A DNA stretch of 64,000 nt, taken from Anaerotignum sp. Lineage in GTDB: Bacteria; Bacillota; Clostridia; Lachnospirales; Anaerotignaceae. The stretch lies in contig JAHHTU010000001.1 in NCBI GenBank assembly GCA_020024455.1, positions 1 through 64,000 of the forward strand, in the 5' to 3' direction. Below the pieces are notes generated by a model. The model searched no databases. It was not told the DNA's origin and saw nothing but the letters and a program-made list of their open reading frames with translations. Positions 42,804 through 50,352 of this stretch are shown here, piece by piece. The position numbers and the translations under genes were made by a program. Within the stretch, counting starts at the first letter, position 1. The number at the start of each line of letters is the position of its first letter.

Positions 42804-43148
42804 ATGCTGGTATTACAAAGAAAAGCCGGAGAATCTATTGTCATTGGTGATGATATTGAAATTGCAATTGTATCTGTGGGGGCAACTTCTGTAAAAATTG
42901 CAATTCAAGCACCAAAGGAACTGGTGATTTTACGAAATGAGCTTGTGGAAACAGTTGATGTCAATAAGTCTGCGGCTGCAAAAGATGTGAACGTAGAATA
43001 TTTGAAAAACTTTATTGCAGCAAACCGCAAAAAAGGACAAGAAACACAATATAAAAAAAGTTTGGATAAAAAAAGAAAGCAGCAAAAGCCGATTGAAAAA
43101 CAACAAAGCTGTTTTGCAGAAGAAAATCAAACAGAAAACCAAGAATAA
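42804..43148 (+). CDS. csrA: carbon storage regulator CsrA with C-terminal extension
   Basis: CsrA is a dimeric RNA-binding protein that blocks translation at GGA-containing leaders. The N-terminal core (MLVLQRKAGESIVIGDDIEIAIVSVGATSVKIAIQAPKE) is intact. The product is 114 residues, where typical CsrA is 60-75; the extra ~45 residues are basic, Lys/Gln-rich, with one Cys, then acidic at the end. AAAGGAGGACTGAG precedes ATG 42804. Last gene of the flgM-to-csrA unit; a strong terminator follows. Confidence 0.96.
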   Translation: MLVLQRKAGESIVIGDDIEIAIVSVGATSVKIAIQAPKELVILRNELVETVDVNKSAAAKDVNVEYLKNFIAANRKKGQETQYKKSLDKKRKQQKPIEKQQSCFAEENQTENQE

Positions 43149-43153
43149 TAAAA

Positions 43154-43188
43154 AATGACAGTTTGTATTGCAAACTGTCATTTTTTTA
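43154..43188. terminator. bidirectional terminator between csrA and cheB
   Basis: tgacagtttg (43156-43165) pairs with caaactgtca (43171-43180), with A run before and seven T after. Confidence 0.95.
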
Positions 43189-43190
43189 TA

Positions 43191-44240
43191 TTACATTGTT
43201 TTTAATCTTTGCATAATGAGGTTAGGAATTTGTTCACAAGAGGCTTGTATACAAACACCACCAAGATTGTAAGCCACCATAGGCATACCATATACAACAC
43301 AAGATTCTTTGTTTTGTCCAATGGTATAAGCACCATTCGCACGCATTTTGCAAAGACCAGATGCTCCATCACGCCCCATACCGGTCAATATAATACCGAT
43401 GGCATTTTGTTTTACAGTGTCCGCAACAGAGTTGAATAATACATCAACAGATGGCTTATGTCCACTGACTTTTTCACCATCAAAGCAATTTACCGTATAT
43501 TCTCCGCCAATTTTTACGACTTTCATTTGTTGGTCACCAGGGGCTAACAATGCCTGCCCCGGTATGATTTTATCCCCATGTACTGCTTCTTTGACATTGA
43601 TTTTGCAGATGCGGTTCAGTCTATCGGCGTACATTTTTGTAAAGCCGGGTGGCATATGCTGTGTGATGACAATACCGGGCATATTTGCCGGCAAGTCTTT
43701 CAATATGCTCAATGTTGCCTCTGTACCACCCGTAGAAGCCCCGATGGCAATGACAATCGAGGATAGCTTGGAAGAGGGAAAAGAAGATGGCAACGGCATA
43801 GGAGCAAAATTTCTGGCTGCCGGTTGTGGTTTTGCAAGACGCACTTTGGAGTTTGCAGCAATCGAAATTTTGCGAATTAATTCTGTGATAAATATGGCGG
43901 TCGAATTATCTTTGGTCATATCCGGTTTTCTGACAAAATCCACTGCACCGGCAGATAAGGCGTCAAATACCGTAATATTCAAAGAAGAAACCAATATGAC
44001 GGGAATGGGGTGTTTGGGCATTAACTGCTTTAAGAAATCAATCCCATTCATACCGGGCATTTCCACATCTAATGTAATGACGTCCGGACGCAACAAAGGA
44101 ATTTTGCGTTGTGCATCAAATGCGTTGATGGCATAACCAACAACTTCAATATTTTCTTGTTGTGATAAGCGGTCAATTAAGACTTTACGAAATAGAATGG
44201 AGTCATCTACAACCAAGACTCGTATTTGTTTACGAAGCAT
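43191..44240 (-). CDS. cheB: chemotaxis protein-glutamate methylesterase CheB
   Basis: A 349-residue CheB. The receiver domain has VDDSILFRK at the start, and its phosphorylated Asp is D58 in TLDVEMPGMNG. A linker leads to the methylesterase domain with GASTGGTEATLSIL (nucleophile Ser), ITQHMPPGFTKMYADRLN (catalytic His) and GMGRDGASGLCKMRANGA (catalytic Asp). It removes methyl groups from chemoreceptors and can deamidate them. It is encoded 104 nt after cheR, with a possible sigma-D promoter in the gap. Confidence 0.98.
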   Translation of the reverse strand: MLRKQIRVLVVDDSILFRKVLIDRLSQQENIEVVGYAINAFDAQRKIPLLRPDVITLDVEMPGMNGIDFLKQLMPKHPIPVILVSSLNITVFDALSAGAVDFVRKPDMTKDNSTAIFITELIRKISIAANSKVRLAKPQPAARNFAPMPLPSSFPSSKLSSIVIAIGASTGGTEATLSILKDLPANMPGIVITQHMPPGFTKMYADRLNRICKINVKEAVHGDKIIPGQALLAPGDQQMKVVKIGGEYTVNCFDGEKVSGHKPSVDVLFNSVADTVKQNAIGIILTGMGRDGASGLCKMRANGAYTIGQNKESCVVYGMPMVAYNLGGVCIQASCEQIPNLIMQRLKTM

Positions 44241-44321
44241 GTTTTATATCATCCTTTCTGCTTTGGCGACAAATTAAAGTATACAAAAACGTGATAACAT
44301 ATCGCTTCCACAGGTCATATG

Positions 44322-44347
44322 ATATCGGTTTGTATGATTTTATATTA
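44322..44347 (-). promoter_or_regulatory. possible sigma-D promoter of cheB
   Basis: On the minus strand TAAT (complement of 44344-44347), 14 nt, ACCGATAT (complement of 44322-44329). The octamer is close to consensus; the spacer is one short. It overlaps the cheR stop codon. Confidence 0.4.
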
Positions 44348-45157
44348 TAACGGTTTGCGATAGGTTGCTGGCATAATATATTGATAGGAACTGTTTGCCC
44401 GATTTACGCTTTCAGAATGTCCGATGAACAGATAACCACCCGGATTGGTTGCCTGATAAAAACGTTGCACCAAGGCATCTTTTGTGGGTTGGTCGAAGTA
44501 AATCATAACATTTCTGCAAAAAATCACATCAAATGGTATTTTGAAGCGAATGGGCTCCATTAAGTTAAATGTCCGAAAAATGACATTGTTTTTCACACTG
44601 GGTTTGAGCAATAATTTGCCACCAACGCCAGGGGTGAAATATTCTGTTTTCCAATGAGAAGGGACATCTTTTAATGCATCAGCAAAGTATTCCCCTTTCA
44701 TGGCTGTGGATAAAGCATTTTGTGAAATATCGGTTGCCAGTATGCGAGTATCCCAACTGCCTGCCTGTTTTCCAAAATAGTCTTTTAACAGCATTGTCAG
44801 TGTGTAAGGTTCTTCCCCAGAGGAACAACCGGCACTCCATATGCTCAGTACCTTATTCTTTCTGGTCGCAGTCAAGTATGGAAGGATTGTGTTTGTAAAA
44901 TAGTCGAAATGGGCTCTTTCTCGCATAAAATAAGTATAATTTGTGGTCAATTTATTGAGCAAGATTTCGATATCCGCATCATTTTTGGTACTGGTGATAT
45001 AGTCCACATAAGCAGAAAAATTATGATATCCCATAGATTGTATGGTAGTACCCAATCGACTTTCAATCAGTTGCATTTTTTTAGAGAGGTCAATGCCAAA
45101 ATTCTGATGCATAAATTTGACCAATCTCAAAAAATCTTTTTGTTCAATCTTTATCAT
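44345..45157 (-). CDS. cheR: chemoreceptor glutamate methyltransferase CheR
   Basis: A 270-residue SAM-dependent methyltransferase. The N-terminal helical domain (IKIEQKDFLRLVKFMHQNFGIDLSKKMQLIESRL) is followed by the catalytic domain with SAM motif VLSIWSAGCSSGEEPYTLTML, and ends with DVIFCRNVMIYFDQPTKDALVQRFYQATNPGGYLFIGHSES. It adds methyl groups to chemoreceptor glutamates, opposing CheB. ATG 45157 after GAGGA at 7 nt. It is the third gene of cheA-cheW-cheR. Confidence 0.98.
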   Translation of the reverse strand: MIKIEQKDFLRLVKFMHQNFGIDLSKKMQLIESRLGTTIQSMGYHNFSAYVDYITSTKNDADIEILLNKLTTNYTYFMRERAHFDYFTNTILPYLTATRKNKVLSIWSAGCSSGEEPYTLTMLLKDYFGKQAGSWDTRILATDISQNALSTAMKGEYFADALKDVPSHWKTEYFTPGVGGKLLLKPSVKNNVIFRTFNLMEPIRFKIPFDVIFCRNVMIYFDQPTKDALVQRFYQATNPGGYLFIGHSESVNRANSSYQYIMPATYRKPL

Positions 45158-45187
45158 AAAACCGTCCTCTATTTTACATATCAAGCA

Positions 45188-45664
45188 TTATGCCCGACTG
45201 AGTGCCACTTGGTCAAGTACCAGCATGGTACTTCCATCAGAAAGTGTAATCATGCCATTTACCAATTCTTCATAGTTGTTTGCTGTTGGAGGAGAAATCA
45301 TACTGGTATCAACATCTAAAACCTGTCTGACAGAGTCTACCAAAATACCAATCATGATGGTGTCAATGTTTAGAACGATGATACAGTTGCTATTATCTTC
45401 TTTGATATATTCGGGTTTGTTCATACGCAAACGAATATCAACAATTGGAATAATTTGTCCTCTCAAATTGATAATCCCTTTGATATAATAGGGTACCATA
45501 GGTAAAAATGTGATATTGTGATTGATGATGATTTCTGTGACATATGCAGCATCAATACCAAAGAACAAACCGTCTGATACAAATGTCAGATATTTTCTGA
45601 TATTTTCGGAAGAAACGGCTGCATCGCTGTCGGCAGTGAAATTTGTATTTGTTTCGTTAGACAT
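45188..45664 (-). CDS. cheW: chemotaxis coupling protein CheW
   Basis: A 158-residue coupling protein linking receptors to CheA. The core has FVSDGLFFGIDAAYVTEII, the FLPMVPYYIKGIINLRGQIIPIVDIRLRM segment (the conserved NLRG...P..D motif) and DSVRQVLDVDTSMISPPT at the end. ATG 45664 follows AAGGAGG. The gap to cheA is only 16 nt. Confidence 0.97.
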   Translation of the reverse strand: MSNETNTNFTADSDAAVSSENIRKYLTFVSDGLFFGIDAAYVTEIIINHNITFLPMVPYYIKGIINLRGQIIPIVDIRLRMNKPEYIKEDNSNCIIVLNIDTIMIGILVDSVRQVLDVDTSMISPPTANNYEELVNGMITLSDGSTMLVLDQVALSRA

Positions 45665-45680
45665 AACGGTTCCTCCTTGT

Positions 45681-47801
45681 TTAGTTGATATGATGTGCAC
45701 TTGTGTATAAGTTCAGCACATCTAAAATAATACTGATATTACCATCGCCCAATATGGTACAGCCTGCAACACCGGAATTTTTGATGTTAAAGCTGTTCAA
45801 ATAAGAAGGTAATGGTTTTACAACGACTTGTTGCTCACCCAACAATTCATCTACAAACAAGCAGTAAGATTTATCGCCGGATTCTACCCAAATGATGATA
45901 CCATCTTCCACATTTGTGATGTCTGTTTCCAAATTATATAATTCATGCAGGCGAATGACAGGATAAAATTCATCCATACGTTTGATAACCTCAGTATTAT
46001 TGACATTGCGAATGATTTCGTCAGAAGAAACTTTGAAGGATTGACGAATGTTGTTGATGGGGATTGTGAAAATGGAGTTGCCCACAGCAATTTCCATACC
46101 GTCTACGATTGCCATAGTCAAAGGGATTTTCAATGTCGTGCAAGTACCTTCGCCCACTTCGCTTGTGATGCTAACAACACCACCGACTTTTTCCACATTT
46201 TTCTTTACAACGTCCATGCCAACACCACGACCAGAATATTCGGTTACTTCTTCATTTGTGGAAAAACCGGGCAGCATCAGCAAATTGAGGATTTCTTTTT
46301 TGCTGTATTCAGACTCGGGTTTTGTCAATAAGCCGTTTCTTTGTGCTTTTGCCAAAACAGCTTCGGGATTGATGCCTTTGCCATCGTCAATGATGGAGAT
46401 GATAACTTCGCTTCCGGTATGTTCTGCGGATAATGTGATTTTTGCTTTTTCACTTTTGCCAAAAGCGGTACGCTCGGATACATCTTCTTCAATCCCATGG
46501 TCCATGGAGTTTCTGACAATATGCATAATTGGGTCACCGATACAGTCAACGATGGCTTTATCGACTTCTGTATCTTCCCCAATGATGACCAATTCGGTAG
46601 GTTTGTTGAGTTTTTGGCTCATATCACGCACAATACGGTTCATTTTTTGGAATACACCGGAAATGGGTACCATACGAATGGACATCACAATATCCTGCAA
46701 TTCGTCTGTCAATTTTCTCAGCTGTCTTGCAGATTTTGTAAAGCTATCCAGTTTTAAGCCGGAAAGTTCGGGGCAAGAGGTTACCATAGATTCTGTGATA
46801 ACAATTTCCCCAACGATTGCCATTAAATTATCCAGTTTTGACAAGTTTACGCTGATTAAGCTTTGTTTGTTCTGGTGTGCGGCAGCATCTTGTTTTTGTG
46901 GTGCAGGCTTTGGTGCAGGTTTTTTTGTTTCTTCTTTTTTGGGCTGTGCTTGCGTAGGTTGTGCAACAGCGGGTTCTGCGACCGGTTTTTCAACTTCAAC
47001 AGCAGCCAGTTCGGGTTCATCGGGAGCATTGGCAATCACTTCATATGTTTGGATATTGTTTTGCCCTTTGATGATACCGATTGCTTTTTCCACCAAATCA
47101 TCATTGGCAAAACCAATATAAAAGCCATTGTCTACAATTTCGTGCATAGAGTCGGAGTTGGTTTCGATGTCACTTGGATAAAATGTAAATTCCGGGCAAG
47201 CGTCATGCAAAGCCGTTACCAACATAAATGCACGCAAGTTTTCCATACCACAGCCTTCGTCAAAGAAAATGTGAATGAAATAAGGGGAATTGTCCGGCAG
47301 ATTTTTTTGTTCGGAAACCGTTGTTTCTGCTGTTTTTGGTGTTTCTGCGTCAGATGTTTCACCTGTTTGTTCAAAATGTGCCGTAATTTTATTGACAAAA
47401 GCATTAATTTTTTCTATATTGCTGTCGATATTATCAGTAAGAGGTTCTGCATTTTCTATTTTTTCGATTTCAGAACGCATAAAATCGATTGCGTTAAACA
47501 CCAAATCGAAAAGTTCATGATGTTCTGCCTCGCTGCAAGTTTCATCGAAGGAATCTACACCATGATCACGAATGAGGAAGAACAAGTCTTCTATTTTGTG
47601 AGCGGTTGTCATCAACGTAGAAAATTCCATCATTGCAGAAGAACCTTTGATGGTATGCATGATACGGAAAATTTCGTTTACATCATCCAGTGTAAACACT
47701 TTTGATTTTTCCGCATTGAGCAAAACACCATCAAGTTGTTCTAAAAGTGTATTTGTTTCGAACAAATACATATCAAGCATATTATCCATGCTGTTATCCA
47801 T
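45681..47801 (-). CDS. cheA: chemotaxis histidine kinase CheA
   Basis: A 706-residue CheA with the full domain order: P1 Hpt domain with H49 in FRIMHTIKGSSAMM; P2 (about 170-250), with an Ala/Pro/Lys-rich linker to about 320; P3 dimer helices (SLISVNLSKLDNLMAIVGEIVITESMV); P4 ATP-binding domain (IMHIVRNSMDHGIE N-box, DDGKGINPEAVL, GRGVGMDVVKKNVEKVGG, TSEVGEGTCTTLKIPLT); P5 CheW-like domain to the end. It phosphorylates CheY and CheB; cheY, cheC and cheD are not in this window. Driven by a sigma-D promoter; first gene of cheA-cheW-cheR(-cheB). Confidence 0.98.
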   Translation of the reverse strand: MDNSMDNMLDMYLFETNTLLEQLDGVLLNAEKSKVFTLDDVNEIFRIMHTIKGSSAMMEFSTLMTTAHKIEDLFFLIRDHGVDSFDETCSEAEHHELFDLVFNAIDFMRSEIEKIENAEPLTDNIDSNIEKINAFVNKITAHFEQTGETSDAETPKTAETTVSEQKNLPDNSPYFIHIFFDEGCGMENLRAFMLVTALHDACPEFTFYPSDIETNSDSMHEIVDNGFYIGFANDDLVEKAIGIIKGQNNIQTYEVIANAPDEPELAAVEVEKPVAEPAVAQPTQAQPKKEETKKPAPKPAPQKQDAAAHQNKQSLISVNLSKLDNLMAIVGEIVITESMVTSCPELSGLKLDSFTKSARQLRKLTDELQDIVMSIRMVPISGVFQKMNRIVRDMSQKLNKPTELVIIGEDTEVDKAIVDCIGDPIMHIVRNSMDHGIEEDVSERTAFGKSEKAKITLSAEHTGSEVIISIIDDGKGINPEAVLAKAQRNGLLTKPESEYSKKEILNLLMLPGFSTNEEVTEYSGRGVGMDVVKKNVEKVGGVVSITSEVGEGTCTTLKIPLTMAIVDGMEIAVGNSIFTIPINNIRQSFKVSSDEIIRNVNNTEVIKRMDEFYPVIRLHELYNLETDITNVEDGIIIWVESGDKSYCLFVDELLGEQQVVVKPLPSYLNSFNIKNSGVAGCTILGDGNISIILDVLNLYTSAHHIN

Positions 47802-47857
47802 GATATTTTACACCACCTTAAATGTTTTTGTAGATATCAAAACTATCTTATATTTAT

Positions 47858-47884
47858 ATATCGTCAAAAAAATAAAAAAGTTAA
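47858..47884 (-). promoter_or_regulatory. sigma-D promoter of the cheAWR operon
   Basis: On the minus strand TTAA (complement of 47881-47884), exactly 15 nt, then GACGATAT (complement of 47858-47865), seven of eight positions matching the sigma-D -10. It is 57 nt before the cheA start. Confidence 0.7.
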
Positions 47885-47923
47885 TAGTAATATTGTAATA
47901 ATATTGTAAGAAGGTGAAATTTT

Positions 47924-49321
47924 ATGTCAGATATTTTGAAAGTCAGTGTCCCAACGTCGGGGTATGAAAATAATACAAGAACCAATCCCATTGGTGTCAA
48001 TGATACCAATATTCAAAATATTGTAGACCCGTCTAAGGTCATGCGTCCGGACGGACAAAGTGGGAATGCAGAAAAACAGCTCTCCCTCAATTATGAATCT
48101 AATTTTGATAATTTTATTGCGGCATTGAAAAAAAATCCCAGTATGATTGAAACATTTTCCCAGTTGTTTTTTCAAATGGGAATGGAAGTGCAATCAGGTA
48201 TCAAAACGGATTTTGCACAAGAAATTGCAAAATTTATGCAGTTGTTGCAAATGTCAGAAGGAGATTTGCTGAAATTTTTGAAAGAACAGTTCAACGGTGG
48301 TGTACGGTTTCATGGAAAATTCTTTCAAGGTTTGCAGCAAGTACTGTATAAAACAAATTCTGCGGAATTGCAAAGAGAGATACTCTATTTTTTGAAAACA
48401 TACAATAACGTAGATGCAGCCCCTTCCACAATGAAGAATATGCAATCCATATTAAAAAATATGTTGAAGTATCTACCTTCCAGTTTTCGACAAGATTTAT
48501 CACAGTTGGTGGAACAACTGCAATCTGCGGGTGGTAAAACACAGCTTGGTGCAAATGCGGAACAACTGCAAATATTGAAACAAAGCATTGTGCCGCTGCT
48601 TTCTGCGTATGTAAAGCGTACCAATGATTTGGGTGCTGCCAGAGATATGATTACCATGTTGACACTCAATATTGCAAAATATGAAACGGGAAATTTTGAA
48701 AAATTGCAGCAAAGTCTGTTGAAATTGATGGATTTCAAAGATTTCAGAAAAGAATTTCCGGATATGGATTTGCAGACATTGGAAAAAATGTTGACACAGA
48801 AACAAACCAATGAACAAATAGACCAATTTTTATCATTGTTACAAAGTGGTGTCAAAGGAGAAGGCGGTTGGGAAAGCAAAACCGTATTTCAAAATATTAT
48901 GCAGGCGTTGTTGGTCAATCAAAGTGTATATATGCCGTTGTTACACTTTATGCTGCCTGTGGAATTGCTTGGAAATCTGATGTTTTCTGAAATTTGGATA
49001 GACCCCGAAAGCGAACAAAGCGATGGCAAAGGCGGTACAAAGCACGTCAAAAAATTATTGATAAAGTTTGACATTCAAGATGTTGGATTTTTTGATTTGA
49101 TTATTGCTGAGGAAAATAGTACAATAGATTTACAATTATATTATCCAAAAGCTTTGATGCCGATGGAGAAAAACATTAAAAAAGATATTGCGGCTTTGAT
49201 TGAAAAAAATGGATTGACATTACGTTCTGCTTCTTTTAGCCAATCAATCAGACCAAAAACAATATCAGAGGTTTTCCCAAAAATCTATGAAAGGAAAAAT
49301 GGAGTCAATGTCAAAATCTAA
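47924..49321 (+). CDS. FliK-like (YlqG-type) protein, hook-length/switch related
   Basis: A 465-residue soluble protein, mostly helical and Gln-rich. The last ~130 residues (MLPVELLGNLMFSEIWIDPES, KKLLIKFDIQDVGFFDLIIAEENSTIDLQLYYPKALMPMEKNIKKDIAALIEKNGLTLRSASFS) follow the pattern of the FliK C-terminal domain, which interacts with FlhB. The next gene is an FlhB C-domain homologue, the same pairing as ylqG-ylqH in Bacillus. Role there is not fully defined; a part in flagellar export control is likely. ATG 47924 after AAGGTG. Divergent from cheA. Confidence 0.75.
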   Translation: MSDILKVSVPTSGYENNTRTNPIGVNDTNIQNIVDPSKVMRPDGQSGNAEKQLSLNYESNFDNFIAALKKNPSMIETFSQLFFQMGMEVQSGIKTDFAQEIAKFMQLLQMSEGDLLKFLKEQFNGGVRFHGKFFQGLQQVLYKTNSAELQREILYFLKTYNNVDAAPSTMKNMQSILKNMLKYLPSSFRQDLSQLVEQLQSAGGKTQLGANAEQLQILKQSIVPLLSAYVKRTNDLGAARDMITMLTLNIAKYETGNFEKLQQSLLKLMDFKDFRKEFPDMDLQTLEKMLTQKQTNEQIDQFLSLLQSGVKGEGGWESKTVFQNIMQALLVNQSVYMPLLHFMLPVELLGNLMFSEIWIDPESEQSDGKGGTKHVKKLLIKFDIQDVGFFDLIIAEENSTIDLQLYYPKALMPMEKNIKKDIAALIEKNGLTLRSASFSQSIRPKTISEVFPKIYERKNGVNVKI

Positions 49322-49685
49322 ACTTCACACAAATCAAAGAGCGGTGGCTTTACGGTATGATGATGGTGCATTTGCCCCCGTCATTATTGCGTCCGGTATG
49401 GGGCATATGGCAGAAAAAATTGTGGAAACCGCAGTAGAGCATAATGTGCCGGTTTATGAAGATAACTCTTTGGCAACGATATTATCTCGTTTGGAATTGG
49501 GGCAAGAAGTGCCGGAAGAATTATTTCGTGCCATTGTGGATATTTATGTCTATTTTTTGAATTATTCCCCAAAAGGCATACCAACAAAACAGCAACATCA
49601 AGAAGATAATCAACAACAGCAGGCAGTGCAAAAAATAGAAGAACTAGGTGAATTGCAAGAATTAGAGGAATTACAAGGTGAGTAA
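49308..49685 (+). CDS. FlhB C-terminal-domain homologue (YlqH/FhlB type)
   Basis: About 125 residues if translated from ATG 49308; ATG 49299 and 49287 are in-frame alternatives, all overlapping the end of the FliK-like gene. The core (QRAVALRYDDGAFAPVIIASGMGHMAEKIVETAVEHNVPVYEDNSLATILSRLELGQEVPEELFRAIVDIYVYFL) matches the cytoplasmic C-terminal part of FlhB, after its NPTH cleavage site. No membrane domain is present. The tail is Gln/Glu-rich low complexity. Such stand-alone FlhB C-domains can partly replace that part of FlhB in other bacteria. Confidence 0.88.
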   Translation: MSKSKLHTNQRAVALRYDDGAFAPVIIASGMGHMAEKIVETAVEHNVPVYEDNSLATILSRLELGQEVPEELFRAIVDIYVYFLNYSPKGIPTKQQHQEDNQQQQAVQKIEELGELQELEELQGE

Positions 49686-49706
49686 TCAAAAAAGGGTGGC
49701 GAAGAA

Positions 49707-50312
49707 ATGAAGGATAAGGTTGTAATTTTAGACGAGATGGGAAAGTATGAGGGAACAGGCTTGGTGCATTGTAATCATGAAAGAACAGATGCAACCATTC
49801 ACTTGGACGAACAAGAAATCATAGATCCTGCACAGTTTCCAAAAGACAAAGTCATAAAATTGATTGTCAGAGGAAGTTATTATGAATTATATATGGCAAA
49901 GGTAGAGCAGTATGATGAAGTTACCGGAAATCTGCGTATTTATGAGATGACCAATGATGAACAAAGCATGAAAGAGGACTTAAAAGTAGAAGTCAGCTAT
50001 AAAATCAATATCATATATTATGAAAATCAGGATATGATTAGTATGACAGCAGAAATGAGAGATTTGAGTGCCGGTGGTTTTTGTTTCGAATTGGCACGCA
50101 GTCTGGAAGTGGAAAAAGAATATGAAGCGGTATTTTCTTTCTTGGAAGAAGCAAGTATCATTCGCTTCAAAGTCGTAAGAAAAATTTATCACGATACAGA
50201 TGATAAATATATCTATGGCTGTAAATTCTTGCATTTGAGCAGAAAAGAAGAAGAGTTAATTCGTAAAAAAGTGTTCTTAATTGTTTCTCAAAGAAGACAA
50301 CAACAAAGATAA
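49707..50312 (+). CDS. PilZ-like protein with degenerate c-di-GMP motif
   Basis: A 201-residue protein of YcgR-like layout: an N-terminal beta domain (about 1-90) followed by a PilZ-like domain. The D/NxSxxG motif is present as DLSAGGFCFE, with KVVRKIYH and YIYGCKFLHLSRKEEELIRKKVF following as in PilZ proteins. The upstream RxxxR motif needed for c-di-GMP binding is missing; that place reads SMKEDLKVEV. So it may bind c-di-GMP poorly, or work as a nucleotide-independent PilZ. ATG 49707 is 21 nt after the FlhB-like gene. Confidence 0.8.
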   Translation: MKDKVVILDEMGKYEGTGLVHCNHERTDATIHLDEQEIIDPAQFPKDKVIKLIVRGSYYELYMAKVEQYDEVTGNLRIYEMTNDEQSMKEDLKVEVSYKINIIYYENQDMISMTAEMRDLSAGGFCFELARSLEVEKEYEAVFSFLEEASIIRFKVVRKIYHDTDDKYIYGCKFLHLSRKEEELIRKKVFLIVSQRRQQQR

Positions 50313-50352
50313 ACAAAAGAAAAGCAGTCAATCAACAAAAGAAAGGAAGTGT

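Noticed and set aside
46048..47705. Forward open frames opposite cheA
   Set aside because: They mirror the cheA codons, lack ribosome sites and give Ser/Cys/Phe-rich nonsense translations.
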